Positions 1 to 9,354 are shown, counted from the first letter of the stretch. The stretch: 64,000 nucleotides of DNA from Bacteroidota bacterium (GCA_020161355.1 JAIUOF010000011.1:84479-148478); one strand, 5' to 3'. The notes: generated from the sequence alone by a model not told the origin. Numbers and translations: made by a program.

Positions 1-443
1 GCGAAAAAATACAGAAAGCTCTGCAGGAAAACTGGAACGAAAACATTCTGGAACGGACCTATCTGGCTGTGGTGGAAGGAAACCCAAAAGATCCCAATGG
101 AACTATTATTTCCTATTTGGTAGAAAGTAAAGCTTTGATAGTGTATTCGACCAAAAATCCTGAAAAAGGTCAAAAAGCCATTACGCACTATGAAACCTTC
201 AAGGCTTCAAAAAGCCATAGCTTGCTAAAAGTAAACCTTGAGACCGGCCGCAAAAACCAGATCAGGGTACACATGAAGGACCTCGGCCACCCTGTGATAG
301 GGGACGCCAAATATGGGGCCACCACCAATCCTATCAGGCGTCTGGGTCTCCATGCCTGGGTTTTGGCATTTACGCATCCGGTAACAAAAGAAGCCATGCG
401 TTTTGAGACGGAGATGCCTAAAGCATTTTTGTCGTTGTTTTGA
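1..443 (+). CDS. RluA-family pseudouridine synthase, C-terminal part
   Basis: This is the 3' end of an rRNA pseudouridine synthase of the RluA/RluC/RluD family, cut by the window edge; the first complete codon is at position 3. The visible part reads through LERTYLAVVEG, the beta strand that follows the catalytic domain core, and then the family motif GRKNQIRVHM and HPVIGDAKYG near the C-terminus. The catalytic HRLD aspartate lies upstream and cannot be seen. The family isomerises specific uridines of 23S rRNA. Which paralogue (C, D or other) it is cannot be told from this piece. Confidence 0.9.
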   Translation, partial: EKIQKALQENWNENILERTYLAVVEGNPKDPNGTIISYLVESKALIVYSTKNPEKGQKAITHYETFKASKSHSLLKVNLETGRKNQIRVHMKDLGHPVIGDAKYGATTNPIRRLGLHAWVLAFTHPVTKEAMRFETEMPKAFLSLF

Positions 444-584
444 ATAAAAACAGTCTGCTTGCGTGAATAAAAAATCAAATTTGATTAGAATTTGAAATAA
501 ATTCACAAATATTTTTAAATTGCATACGTTGTACAAAAAGGTAAAACCTAAATAAAAAGCTCATCAATTTAAACGATTATTATC

Positions 585-692
585 ATGGGAAAAGCTCAGG
601 ACGCCAAAAAAGAAACCAAAAAAGAACCAACTAAAACAGCCAAAGAAAAGAAAGCTGAAAAGCAGGAAAAGAAAAACAGAAAAGACTATTGA
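585..692 (+). CDS. Small lysine-rich protein, 35 aa
   Basis: A 35-residue frame starts with ATG at 585 (MGKAQDAKKETKKEP...) and ends with TGA at 690-692. About 40 percent of residues are lysine and there is no hydrophobic stretch, so it should be a soluble, very basic cytoplasmic peptide, perhaps nucleic-acid or ribosome associated (inference). Similar short MGK-starting lysine-rich proteins are common in Bacteroidota, but this one lacks the glycine/arginine pattern of ribosomal protein bTHX. It stands alone between the pseudouridine synthase and lpdA. No function is assigned. Confidence 0.6.
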   Translation: MGKAQDAKKETKKEPTKTAKEKKAEKQEKKNRKDY

Positions 693-864
693 GGTCTGAA
701 TGTTTAACGATTAGCTGTGTTATTTCCGGAAAATATTTTTACCGGAATTTTATCTAAAATACTTTGTTTGTCATCTGATTTTTTCAGACAAGACTGGTGT
801 TTGTATTTTACCGCTCAAAAATTTTACTTTTTACGCATAAATAACCCAAAAGTGGCGGTCGTAA

Positions 865-894
865 TTTAGCTTTCGATTTTATTCACTAAATTTG
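865..894 (+). promoter_or_regulatory. Putative promoter of lpdA
   Basis: TAAATTTG at 887-894 is a perfect match to the Bacteroidota -7 consensus TAnnTTTG. A TTTA at 865-868 lies 18 bases before it, where the weaker -33 element (TTTG) is expected. The box is 32 bases before the lpdA start. Confidence 0.5.
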
Positions 895-926
895 CAGCCA
901 AATTATACAAAAAATCAATTTTCCTT

Positions 927-2318
927 ATGGCACAGTATGATGTGGTAATTCTCGGAAGTGGCCCAGGTGGTTACGTGACGGCTATCAGAGCTTCTCAGCT
1001 TGGTATGAAAGTGGCCGTGATAGAGAAAGAAAATCTGGGCGGGATCTGCCTCAACTGGGGGTGTATTCCTACCAAAGCTCTGCTTAAGTCAGCACAAGTA
1101 TTTCAATATATTCAACATGCCAAAGACTACGGTATCACTGTAGGCGAGGCTTCTGCCGATTTTTCTGCCGTTATCGCCCGCTCAAGAGGTGTAGCCGACG
1201 GTATGAGCAAAGGTGTGCAGTTTTTGATGAAGAAAAACAAAATCAACATCATAGACGGCTACGGAAAAGTAATTCCCGGCAAAAAAGTGGAAGTAACCGC
1301 CAAAGACGGCAGCAAAAGCACCGTGGAAGGTAAAAATATTATCATTGCCACCGGAGCTAGAGCTCGCCAGCTACCCAATGTGCCTATCGATGGCGAAAAA
1401 GTGATTGACTACCGTAAAGCGATGAGTCTTGCTACACAGCCCAAAAGCATGGTGGTGATTGGTTCGGGAGCCATCGGGGTGGAGTTTGCTTATGTATATG
1501 CCAGCATGGGCACCAAAGTGACCATCGTGGAATTTATGCCTAACATCGTACCTGTTGAAGATGAGGAGATTTCGAAAGAACTGGCCAAACATTATAAAAA
1601 GCTTGGTGTAGAAGTTCATGTTAACTCCAGTGTTGAGAAAGTTGATATTTCTGGCAAAGGATGCGTGAGCACCGTAAAAACGCCATCAGGCGAGATTACC
1701 ATCGAGTCGGATGTGGTACTTTCTGCAGCCGGAATCACCGCCAACATCGAGAACATTGGTCTGGAAGATGTAGGTATCGCTACTGACAGAGGCAAGATTT
1801 TGGTGGACAAGTATTATCAAACCAACGTTCCGGGCTATTTCGCCATCGGTGACGTAGTGCCTGGTCAGGCTTTGGCTCACGTGGCTTCAGCTGAAGGGAT
1901 TATCTGTGTTGAAAAAATAGCAGGACACCACCCACAGCCGCTGAACTACAACAATATCCCGGGTTGTACTTATTGCACGCCTGAGATTGCTTCGGTGGGT
2001 TACACCGAAAAAGCCGCCAAAGAGGCCGGTTACGAAATCAAAGTGGGTAAGTTTCCGTTTACAGCATCGGGTAAAGCCAAAGCTGCCGGAGCTCCTGAGG
2101 GTTTTGTGAAAGTGATTTTTGATGCCAAATATGGCGAATGGCTGGGCTGCCACATGATTGGTACCAACGTAACCGAGATGATTGCCGAGGCTGTAGTGGC
2201 CCGTAACCTCGAAACGACCGGCATGGAAATCCTGAAATCGGTACACCCGCACCCAACCATGTCAGAGGCCATCATGGAAGCCGCCGCTGCCGCTTATGGT
2301 GAAGTGATACACTTGTAA
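927..2318 (+). CDS. lpdA: Dihydrolipoyl dehydrogenase (E3)
   Basis: Flavoprotein that reoxidises the dihydrolipoyl groups of 2-oxoacid dehydrogenase complexes (or glycine cleavage) with NAD. At 463 aa it has the normal family length. Seen in order: FAD-binding GSGPGGY near residue 10, the redox-active disulphide GGICLNWGCIPTK (Cys41 and Cys46), the NAD-binding GSGAIGVEFA near residue 180, the second FAD motif YFAIGDV near 305, and the C-terminal active-site HPHPTMSEA with the His/Glu pair that serves the partner subunit. The ATG at 927 places the FAD motif at the usual distance. The gene stands alone with its own promoter and terminator, and no E1 or E2 gene is adjacent. Confidence 0.96.
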   Translation: MAQYDVVILGSGPGGYVTAIRASQLGMKVAVIEKENLGGICLNWGCIPTKALLKSAQVFQYIQHAKDYGITVGEASADFSAVIARSRGVADGMSKGVQFLMKKNKINIIDGYGKVIPGKKVEVTAKDGSKSTVEGKNIIIATGARARQLPNVPIDGEKVIDYRKAMSLATQPKSMVVIGSGAIGVEFAYVYASMGTKVTIVEFMPNIVPVEDEEISKELAKHYKKLGVEVHVNSSVEKVDISGKGCVSTVKTPSGEITIESDVVLSAAGITANIENIGLEDVGIATDRGKILVDKYYQTNVPGYFAIGDVVPGQALAHVASAEGIICVEKIAGHHPQPLNYNNIPGCTYCTPEIASVGYTEKAAKEAGYEIKVGKFPFTASGKAKAAGAPEGFVKVIFDAKYGEWLGCHMIGTNVTEMIAEAVVARNLETTGMEILKSVHPHPTMSEAIMEAAAAAYGEVIHL

Positions 2319-2339
2319 GATAGCACCATTTTATATTAA

Positions 2340-2373
2340 AAACCCCGAAAGTGAAGGCTTTCGGGGTTTTTTT
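2340..2373. terminator. Rho-independent terminator between lpdA and uvrA
   Basis: An 11-bp perfect stem AACCCCGAAAG / CTTTCGGGGTT with a 6-base loop is followed by a T run. It lies between two convergent genes and may serve both, although the T run favours the plus strand. Confidence 0.85.
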
Positions 2374-2393
2374 GTGTTCAAAGAAAATAAAAA

Positions 2394-5246
2394 TCACTTC
2401 ATCCTCAATTCTTTCTTCAGAAAATATCCTGTATAGCTGCCTTTCACCTTGGCTACTTCTTCGGGGGTGCCTTCGGCTACCATGGTACCGCCTTTGTTGC
2501 CTCCTTCGGGACCCATGTCAATGATGTGGTCAGAAACCTTGATTACGTCGAGATTGTGCTCAATTATCAAAATAGAGTTGCCTTTATCTGCGAGCTTTTG
2601 AATCACATCCAGTAGTTTTTTGATATCCTGAAAATGCAATCCAGTGGTAGGTTCGTCCAAAATGTAAAGCGTTTTTCCGGTGTCTTTTTTAGATAGTTCT
2701 TCCGAAAGTTTTACCCGCTGTGCTTCTCCGCCCGAAAGCGTAGTGGCATGTTGACCGAGGGTGATATAACCCAAGCCTACGTCGTTCAGAATCTGTACTT
2801 TACGGTTGATTTTTGGATGTGCCTCAAAAAACGGAATGGCCTCTTCCACGGTCATATCCAGCACATCGGCTATCGATTTTCCTTTGTATCTTACCTCTAA
2901 TGTTTCCCGGTTAAAGCGTTTTCCTTTGCAAGTTTCGCACTCTACGTGTACATCTGGAAGGAAGTCCATTTCGATTTTCTTCATGCCTGCTCCTTCGCAG
3001 GTTTCGCAGCGACCGCCTTTTACGTTAAACGAAAAACGACCGGGTTTATAACCTCTGATTTTGGACTCGGGCAATTCAGAAAACAGGGTTCTGATATCAG
3101 AAAACATACCGGTATAAGTGGCCGGGTTGCTCCTAGGGGTACGGCCAATCGGGCTTTGGTCCACCTCTATCACCTTGTCGATATGCTCCAGACCTTCTAC
3201 TTTTTTGAAAGGCAGGGGTTCTTTTTTTGCTCTGAAAAAATGATGGTTTAAAATCGGAAACAGTGTTTCATGAATCAGGGATGATTTCCCGCTTCCACTC
3301 ACGCCCGTTACGCACACAATCTTGCCAAGCGGCAGTTTCATGTTTACGTTTTTCAGGTTGTGGCCGGTCGCTCCTTTGATTGTCAGACTTTTACCATTTC
3401 CTTCTCTTCTTTTTTTCGGAATCTCAATCTGTACCCTATCACTCAGATAATCAGCAGTGATTCCTCCTTTGGCTATAAATTCTGTAGGGGAGCCATGACT
3501 CACCACTCTACCGCCATGGCGACCTGCCCCAGGGCCAATATCGAGTATATAGTCTGACTCCAGCATCATGTCTTTGTCGTGCTCCACTACCAGTACTGTA
3601 TTGCCAAGATCACGCAGATCTTTCAATGCCTGTATGAGCTTCACATTGTCACGTTGATGAAGACCAATACTCGGTTCATCCATAATATAAAGTACTCCAA
3701 CAAGCTGAGTACCTATTTGTGTAGCCAGTCTTATACGCTGTGCCTCCCCACCCGAAAGGGTTTTGAGGGGGCGGTTTAGTGTCAAATAATCCAGACCGAT
3801 TCCAAACAAAAAGCCAAGCCTTTTTCTGATTTCCTTCAGGATTTCAGCGGCTATCTGATTTTGTTTTTCACTGAGTCTAATTTCGATATTTTCAAACCAG
3901 GCCGAAAGGTCTGCAATATCCATATCTGACAATTCAGCGATGTTTCGATTGTCAATTTTGAAATGCAGAGATTCTTTTCTGAGGCGTTGTCCGTTACACT
4001 CAGGGCAGGTTTTGATGAGCATAAAATCCTTGAGCCAATCCTGAATCTTGTCTGAGTCAGAATCCTGCTGGCGTTTCAGGAAATTCATGATACCTTCAAA
4101 ACTGGTGTTCCACTCTGTGCCAGGATATTTTTTGGAAGGAACCGCCACGGGATCTTCAGAGCCATAGAGAAGTATCTTCAAGGCTTCTTCAGGTATTTTT
4201 TCGATAGGAACACTGATAGAAGACTTATATTTTTTAAGAATAATCTCAATCTGCTTAAAAATCCAGAGGTCGCGGTATTCGCCCAATGGAGCTATTCCTC
4301 CCCGGGTTATTGACAGGCTTTTGTCAGGAATAATCGAATCCTCGGTGATCTCTTCAATGGTACCCATGCCGTTGCAACAAGGACATGCACCGTAGGGTGA
4401 GTTAAACGAGAAGGAGTTGGGCGAAGGATCTTCGTAACTTATGCCTGCCTCGGGGTCAGTCAGGTTTTGAGAAAGATATTGTACGTTTCCTTTTTCATCA
4501 AGTAATAAAACAGAACCTTTGCCTAATTTTAATGCTGTGCCCACCGACTGGCTTATACGATAACGGTCCTCGGCCTTTGGAATTACCCTATCCACCACAA
4601 TTTCTATATCATGGATTTTGTATCGGTCAAGCTGCATTTTAGGGCTCACATCGAGCACCTCATTATCAACCCGAACTTTCTGATAACCCATCTTTGCAAT
4701 TTGTACAAAAAGCTCCCGATAATGTCCCTTCCGACCTTTTACCAATGGTGCCAAAATGCTCACTTTTTTTCCATCAAACTGCTCAAAAATCTGCTCAATG
4801 ATCTGGTCCTGCGTTTGTTTGACCATCGGTTTGCCAGTTACGTAACTATAAGCAATACCTACCCGTGCAAAAAGCAAACGAAGGAAGTCATAAATCTCAG
4901 TGGTAGTGCCTACGGTGGAGCGAGGATTCTTGGAAGTAGTTTTTTGCTCAATGCTGATTACAGGCGAAAGGCCGTTGATTTTGTCCACATCAGGCCGTTC
5001 CATATCACCTATAAAACTACGGGCATAGGAACTGAAGCTTTCCATATAACGACGCTGGCCTTCAGCATAGATCGTGTCAAATGCCAGTGACGATTTACCG
5101 CTGCCGCTGATGCCGGTTATGACCACCAGTTTGTTGCGGGGAATCACGGCATCGATGTTTTTGAGGTTGTGTTCCCGGGCACCGAAAACCTCTATTTGTT
5201 CATGTCCTGTAAGCTCTACGTCGTTGAGTTTTTTGTCTATCGCCAC
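2394..5246 (-). CDS. uvrA: Excinuclease ABC subunit A
   Basis: Damage-recognition ATPase of nucleotide excision repair, 950 aa, full length. Two ABC modules are visible: Walker A GISGSGKSSLAFDTIYAEG with signature LSGGEAQRIRLATQ in the first half, and GVSGSGKSSLIHETL with LSGGEAQRVKLSEEL in the second. Zinc-binding cysteine pairs occur at CPCCNGMG, CPECNGQR and CETCEGAG...CETCKGKR. The start is GTG at 5246, immediately before AIDKK. A TAAATTTG -7 box is present on the minus strand at 5275-5282. It converges with lpdA. Confidence 0.97.
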   Translation of the reverse strand: MAIDKKLNDVELTGHEQIEVFGAREHNLKNIDAVIPRNKLVVITGISGSGKSSLAFDTIYAEGQRRYMESFSSYARSFIGDMERPDVDKINGLSPVISIEQKTTSKNPRSTVGTTTEIYDFLRLLFARVGIAYSYVTGKPMVKQTQDQIIEQIFEQFDGKKVSILAPLVKGRKGHYRELFVQIAKMGYQKVRVDNEVLDVSPKMQLDRYKIHDIEIVVDRVIPKAEDRYRISQSVGTALKLGKGSVLLLDEKGNVQYLSQNLTDPEAGISYEDPSPNSFSFNSPYGACPCCNGMGTIEEITEDSIIPDKSLSITRGGIAPLGEYRDLWIFKQIEIILKKYKSSISVPIEKIPEEALKILLYGSEDPVAVPSKKYPGTEWNTSFEGIMNFLKRQQDSDSDKIQDWLKDFMLIKTCPECNGQRLRKESLHFKIDNRNIAELSDMDIADLSAWFENIEIRLSEKQNQIAAEILKEIRKRLGFLFGIGLDYLTLNRPLKTLSGGEAQRIRLATQIGTQLVGVLYIMDEPSIGLHQRDNVKLIQALKDLRDLGNTVLVVEHDKDMMLESDYILDIGPGAGRHGGRVVSHGSPTEFIAKGGITADYLSDRVQIEIPKKRREGNGKSLTIKGATGHNLKNVNMKLPLGKIVCVTGVSGSGKSSLIHETLFPILNHHFFRAKKEPLPFKKVEGLEHIDKVIEVDQSPIGRTPRSNPATYTGMFSDIRTLFSELPESKIRGYKPGRFSFNVKGGRCETCEGAGMKKIEMDFLPDVHVECETCKGKRFNRETLEVRYKGKSIADVLDMTVEEAIPFFEAHPKINRKVQILNDVGLGYITLGQHATTLSGGEAQRVKLSEELSKKDTGKTLYILDEPTTGLHFQDIKKLLDVIQKLADKGNSILIIEHNLDVIKVSDHIIDMGPEGGNKGGTMVAEGTPEEVAKVKGSYTGYFLKKELRMK

Positions 5247-5351
5247 CGTTTCTTTTAAAAAAATGTAAGAACCTCAAATTTAACTCAAAAAATGCCAGCG
5301 TGTTTTTTTTGTGAAAAAATAATGAATAAAATGCTAAGGAAATTGGAGTGA

Positions 5352-5756
5352 TTAAATAAAAAGATTTAAAAAATCATTTGCCATTATAACCTCAATACGT
5401 GGAAATTCAATTTCTTTTAAAATATTAAAATGTTTGTCATCGGTAACTAAAAAATGAACATTTCCTGCAAATGCACAATCAGAAAATTTATTATCATCGG
5501 GATCTTTTTCGATTAATCCTAAATGAAAATGAGGTTCTACTTTTTCAACATTGGGTAAAATGGTTAAAAAATCAAGGAAGTCTTTGGCAATCGAAATACC
5601 ATAAAACTTGGTTATCAGCTCCTCGTATTCGAGTAAAATTTCGGAAGATACAAGCAGTGTGAATGATTGATTAAATAATTCATCAAGAATTATCGAAAGT
5701 TTAGATTTGCTCGAAATAGCTCTTAATACAACGTTTGTATCTAAAACTACTCTCAT
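5352..5756 (-). CDS. PIN-domain toxin (putative ribonuclease), PIN family COG1569-like
   Basis: The 134-aa product starts MRVVLDTNVVLRA, the first acidic strand of a PIN nuclease; later acidic positions are in LLEYEELI and the C-terminal DPDDNKFSDCAFAG and LVTDDKHF. PIN toxins of type II toxin-antitoxin systems are metal-dependent RNases. I use the ATG at 5756; a TTG at 5768 would add four residues and overlap the upstream gene by 8 bases. It lies 4 bases after the small antitoxin-like gene, so the two are almost certainly one operon. RNA target unknown. Confidence 0.8.
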   Translation of the reverse strand: MRVVLDTNVVLRAISSKSKLSIILDELFNQSFTLLVSSEILLEYEELITKFYGISIAKDFLDFLTILPNVEKVEPHFHLGLIEKDPDDNKFSDCAFAGNVHFLVTDDKHFNILKEIEFPRIEVIMANDFLNLFI

Positions 5757-5760
5757 TGTT

Positions 5761-5964
5761 TTAGTCAATTTGGCTCAGGACATTGTCAGAATATTCCTTT
5801 TCTTCCCAAACCGAATCGGCATTTTTCCTTAATCTTTTTAAAAAAAAGGCGGCCATAGTTTTTTTTAGTTCTAATAAAGTTTCATCACTTACGCCGGTGG
5901 CATAAATTTTTAATAGCTCCATCTGAACATTTGAAAACGGGGGTTGGTTTTTTACAGAACTCAT
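5761..5964 (-). CDS. Putative antitoxin partner of the PIN toxin
   Basis: A 67-aa protein (MSSVKNQPPFSNVQMELLKI...) upstream of and tightly linked to the PIN gene. It contains an amphipathic helical middle (ETLLELKKTMAAFFLKRLRKNAD) and an acidic C-terminus (VWEEKEYSDN...), the usual layout of an antitoxin whose C-terminal tail wraps the toxin. No classical ribbon-helix-helix or AbrB motif is obvious. The assignment rests on size, position and co-transcription. Confidence 0.65.
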   Translation of the reverse strand: MSSVKNQPPFSNVQMELLKIYATGVSDETLLELKKTMAAFFLKRLRKNADSVWEEKEYSDNVLSQID

Positions 5965-6048
5965 ATTTTCCTTTTTTTCAAAGTAAAAATAAGTAATTGT
6001 TTTATGTTTTAGAAAAATATTATTAATGAAATCTTTACAAAAAAAATA

Positions 6049-6416
6049 TCAAGGCTGATAAAGTATGAATGTAAGCTCAGGAATTTTTTCGAAGTGTCTA
6101 TCAGCTGAAATGAGCGGGATATTTAAAAATATTGCTGTTGCAGCTACTATGGCATCGGGTAGTTTTATTGAAAATTTTCGGCGAATGTCAATGGTGATTT
6201 TTTTTATTCCTTCATTAAGTTCAATGATATTACACTCTTCTAGAAATAACTCCAGCCAATCGGATTCAAGTGTAGAAATATTTTTGTGACCAAGTAATTC
6301 TAACTGATTGATAAATGAAACGTATGCTTCTGAATCTTGCAGGATAAACTCAATATTTTTATCGCCCTTGAAAAGATATAATGCAATATTTGTATCAATA
6401 TTTTAGTCCCATTCAT
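6049..6416 (-). pseudogene. PIN-domain toxin with a 4-base loss after the start
   Basis: From about 6402 down to the TGA at 6049-6051 one open frame encodes a typical small PIN protein: IDTNIALYLFKGDKN, later LELLGHK, IDIRRKFSIKLPDAIVAATA and PLISADRHF. The expected start, by comparison with the intact paralogue at 55163, is the ATG at 6416-6414 (MNGTKIL...), which overlaps the end of the antitoxin. That ATG is out of frame by 4 bases. Restoring one extra ATTG next to the existing ATTG at 6396-6399 would give MNGTKILIDTN. As it stands, no ATG, GTG or TTG opens the frame upstream of the domain; an ATT start is the only in-frame alternative. A recent slippage deletion or a sequence error are both possible. 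Confidence 0.6.
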
Positions 6417-6567
6417 CCCTCATCTTCTTTTGGATTTCCAAAGGATCTCCTACAAACTTTATCTTTCCGACAAATTTTTTTGCATCCAATTTTTTTGATC
6501 CATTGTTGTCAGAATTAGGCGGAAGAATTTCGGAAAGTCTCTTCCCTTTTTTCAAAATAATTGTCAT
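6403..6567 (-). CDS. Antitoxin-like protein of the second PIN locus, 54 aa
   Basis: The ATG at 6567 opens MTIILKKGKRLSEILPP... and the frame ends MRDEWD-TAA at 6403. It resembles the 55-aa protein at 55009 in both ends: MTIVVK... at the start and RNEWD at the end. In both loci the toxin start ATG overlaps the final codons of this gene, so translation should be coupled. It is basic in the middle with no obvious DNA-binding fold. It is the probable antitoxin of the damaged PIN gene beside it. Confidence 0.65.
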   Translation of the reverse strand: MTIILKKGKRLSEILPPNSDNNGSKKLDAKKFVGKIKFVGDPLEIQKKMRDEWD

Positions 6568-6618
6568 ATATTCAATGATTTGATGGTAAATCTATCAATT
6601 AATCTCTCAGTTTCAAAT

Positions 6619-7725
6619 TTAATTTTTTTGAAAGTTACGGTGTTGTTTTTTCCCATCAATCTTTTGCCTCCTCTCAGCTACTAAAAGCTCAATTACCAAA
6701 TCATAGCTTCTGGAACCCTGCTCCACGCCATTGGAACGAAGGAATAGATCATAAAACGGCGAAACAATATAACGTTGAATTGGATTTCGGAACCGCTTCC
6801 AATGGTTCTTCTCTTTTTCATAATCTCCCCGCACCTGCGGGGTAAGCAAATTAAAAAGCCTTTTGGAATAAGTACTGTCTATTTCCCAAACCTTACTGAG
6901 GGCTCTGAAAGTTGTTCCATAATAGGCTGAATACCTAAAAAGGGGTTCCGGGTGGTTTTTGCATGCCAAATATGCCAAAAAATTGGCTTCGTCTTCTGAT
7001 GCGAAACCCAGCTGATGGGCCATTTCGTGGGTGGTAACAAACGGCAAATCATAAATCATCCCCAAATCGTTGACATTGGCTTCACCCGTCGGAAACATAT
7101 AAACACCACTCGTGCTCATATATGAAAGCAAAGTGCTGCCGGCTGCCTTTTTGATCGATGGGTATTTATAAGTTAAAAATGAATGACACTTACTCAAAAT
7201 TTCATAACCCATTGGTGCTTTGTTAAATACATTTTCGATAGTAGTTTTTTCTATATCATTTTCATGTAAACGATTTCTCGCATTATTCACCGAATCAACC
7301 AGAGCCTCACAAAGATTTATTACCTCCTGATTGCTGATATTTTCACGGTTTAGGTTCATTAACTCTTCTATCGGCATCTTATGATATGCCAGCCCCCAGC
7401 TTAACATGTATAATAAATATATAGGAGAGAAATAAGCCAGAATGTTTATTATCAACTCCTTAAAGCTTCTTTTTTTGTTTTTTATCAGAAAAAAACACCT
7501 TATGAGAGCAAATAATAAGGCCGCTGAAAGTATATACACAAGAATCAAACCCAGCGAAAAATCAAAAAAGGAGGTTACTTTTCTTAATAAACCGGAGAAA
7601 ATCCTGAAAAATCCGCGGTTGTAATTGTACTCTATCCACTGGTGATTGGAGGCAACTATTTTGAATATCAACCATTGAACAGGAATAAGAATTATGCTGA
7701 TGATTTTCCAGCCACGAAATTTCAT
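6619..7725 (-). CDS. DUF3810 membrane protein with a zinc-protease-like motif
   Basis: A 368-aa protein with hydrophobic segments near residues 8-24, 56-80 and 92-112, followed by a soluble domain. The motif HEMAHQLGFASEDEAN (His233, Glu234, His237, Glu244) matches the HExxH plus downstream glutamate pattern of zinc metallopeptidases and is characteristic of the DUF3810 family of Bacteroidota. The substrate is unknown. The soluble part probably faces the periplasm (inference). It is downstream of the HtrA-like protease gene, separated from it by a terminator. Confidence 0.8.
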   Translation of the reverse strand: MKFRGWKIISIILIPVQWLIFKIVASNHQWIEYNYNRGFFRIFSGLLRKVTSFFDFSLGLILVYILSAALLFALIRCFFLIKNKKRSFKELIINILAYFSPIYLLYMLSWGLAYHKMPIEELMNLNRENISNQEVINLCEALVDSVNNARNRLHENDIEKTTIENVFNKAPMGYEILSKCHSFLTYKYPSIKKAAGSTLLSYMSTSGVYMFPTGEANVNDLGMIYDLPFVTTHEMAHQLGFASEDEANFLAYLACKNHPEPLFRYSAYYGTTFRALSKVWEIDSTYSKRLFNLLTPQVRGDYEKEKNHWKRFRNPIQRYIVSPFYDLFLRSNGVEQGSRSYDLVIELLVAERRQKIDGKKQHRNFQKN

Positions 7726-7771
7726 TTTCTTTAGAGTTTTTGGGGAAAAGTAAAAATAGAAAAAATATAAA

Positions 7772-7806
7772 CAAAAATGCCCGAAGAAACAGCTTTTCTC
7801 CGGGCA
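7772..7806 (-). terminator. Terminator of the HtrA-like gene
   Basis: On the minus strand the stem TGCCCG / CGGGCA, extended inside by AGAAA / TTTCT, is followed by TTTTTG. It lies just after the stop of the protease gene at 7828. Confidence 0.7.
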
Positions 7807-7827
7807 GGGATGTATTTGGAAATTGTA

Positions 7828-9354
7828 TTATTCTAATGGAATTCCGATACAACTGGTGCGGTTAGGGCGATCCTCATAAATACCGCAGATGAGTACCCCT
7901 TCGTCACCGTTTTTCTGTGCCTGATTGATGAGGTCACGAACTTCTTTGGCTGAGCTCACACGCACATTGCCCACACGGGTGATGATGAAACCTTCTTCAA
8001 TATTGGCGTTTTGTGCCAAAAGCCCGTCAGGATCAACATCAGTAATTCTAACGCCAAATTTAGTTCCTAATTTATCTTTTTCTTTTGAAGACAAATCTTC
8101 GAGTTTAATTCCCATTTTACCAAATGCTGTCGATAGCTCAGGGTCTTTTTTTACCAAACCTTCGCCTCCCTGATTATTTTTAAGTGTTACAGCGTAATCT
8201 TTTACAGCTCCGTCACGGTTAATGGTCAGGACTACTCTTTCACCCGGACGCTTACGACCTATTAATTCTCTGAATTTGGGCTCAGATTTGGTGTCGATAC
8301 CATCTACTTTGGTGATCACATCTCCTTTTTTGATTCCTGCTTTGTTGGCAGCACCATCTTCAGTTACTTCAGCTACATAAATACCTTCGTCGATATCCAC
8401 ATCAAATTCCCTGGCGTTTTTATTGTTGAGTTCCACTGGCCCGATTCCCACAAAACCACGCTGAACATTACCAAATTTTATCAGGTCGGTAGATACTTTT
8501 TTCACGATACTCGATGGCACCGCAAAGGCATAACCGGCATAAGCACCATTGGGCGATGCGATGGCCGTATTGATTCCAATCAAATGACCGTTAAGGTTAA
8601 CAAGGGCCCCACCGCTGTTTCCGGGGTTTACGGCAGCGTCAGTTTGGATAAATGATTCAATCGGAGAATCGGATTTTTTATCGGTTTTCTGACCTCTCTG
8701 GTTTTGTCCTAAAATATTGATACTGCGACCAATCGCACTGATAATACCGGCTGTCACGGTAGATTCCAGATTAAAAGGATTTCCCACAGCCAACACCCAC
8801 TCCCCTATTTTCACTTCATCAGAGTTTCCAAAAGTGATAGCCGGAAGTTTCTTTTCCTCAATTTTGATAACCGCAATATCGGTCGATGGGTCGGTGCCAA
8901 TTACCGTAGCCTCGTACGATTTTTTGTTATAGGTAATCACTTCCAGTTCGGAGGCTCCCTCCACTACGTGGTTGTTGGTCACGATGTAACCGTCTTCTGA
9001 AATGATAACACCAGAGCCCGAAGATTCCTGGTTTTGGGTACGCGGACCACCGAAAAAGTCATCGTCCATTCCGAAAAATTGGTCAAATATCGATGGCATC
9101 TGTCTCACTGTACGTGTTGACTTAGCCTTAATGTGTACTACGGCAGGGGCTGAAGCACCAGCAGCATAGGTGAAATCACCGGGCTGACCGGCGGGCATAT
9201 TGGCAAAGTTTACCAGCGAGCCGTTTCTGCCTGAGCCTGCTTCATTGATAATTACATCATTTCGATAGCCATCAATGGCTTTGTAACCGGCTATTGTAGC
9301 AACGCTTGCTGCTACGGCTATCAGGGCGGTTTTCCAAGAGGTGCTTAAATTCAT
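7828..9354 (-). CDS. HtrA/Do-like periplasmic serine protease
   Basis: A 508-aa envelope protease and chaperone of the DegP/DegQ family that degrades or refolds damaged periplasmic proteins. An N-terminal hydrophobic anchor or signal (residues 8-24) precedes a trypsin-like domain with catalytic His129 (TNNHVV), Asp159 (STDIAVI) and Ser247 (GNSGGAL). Two PDZ domains follow: one around FVGIGPVEL...GIYVAEVTEDGAANKAGIKKGD, and a second one toward the C-terminus (GVRITDVDPDGLL...GFIITRVGNVRV). It is monocistronic and flanked by stress genes (hsp20). Confidence 0.93.
   Translation of the reverse strand: MNLSTSWKTALIAVAASVATIAGYKAIDGYRNDVIINEAGSGRNGSLVNFANMPAGQPGDFTYAAGASAPAVVHIKAKSTRTVRQMPSIFDQFFGMDDDFFGGPRTQNQESSGSGVIISEDGYIVTNNHVVEGASELEVITYNKKSYEATVIGTDPSTDIAVIKIEEKKLPAITFGNSDEVKIGEWVLAVGNPFNLESTVTAGIISAIGRSINILGQNQRGQKTDKKSDSPIESFIQTDAAVNPGNSGGALVNLNGHLIGINTAIASPNGAYAGYAFAVPSSIVKKVSTDLIKFGNVQRGFVGIGPVELNNKNAREFDVDIDEGIYVAEVTEDGAANKAGIKKGDVITKVDGIDTKSEPKFRELIGRKRPGERVVLTINRDGAVKDYAVTLKNNQGGEGLVKKDPELSTAFGKMGIKLEDLSSKEKDKLGTKFGVRITDVDPDGLLAQNANIEEGFIITRVGNVRVSSAKEVRDLINQAQKNGDEGVLICGIYEDRPNRTSCIGIPLE

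Noticed and set aside
1371..2275. Minus-strand frames inside lpdA and similar antisense frames within other genes
   Set aside because: They are mirror frames of strongly supported genes with no domain, signal or promoter of their own.
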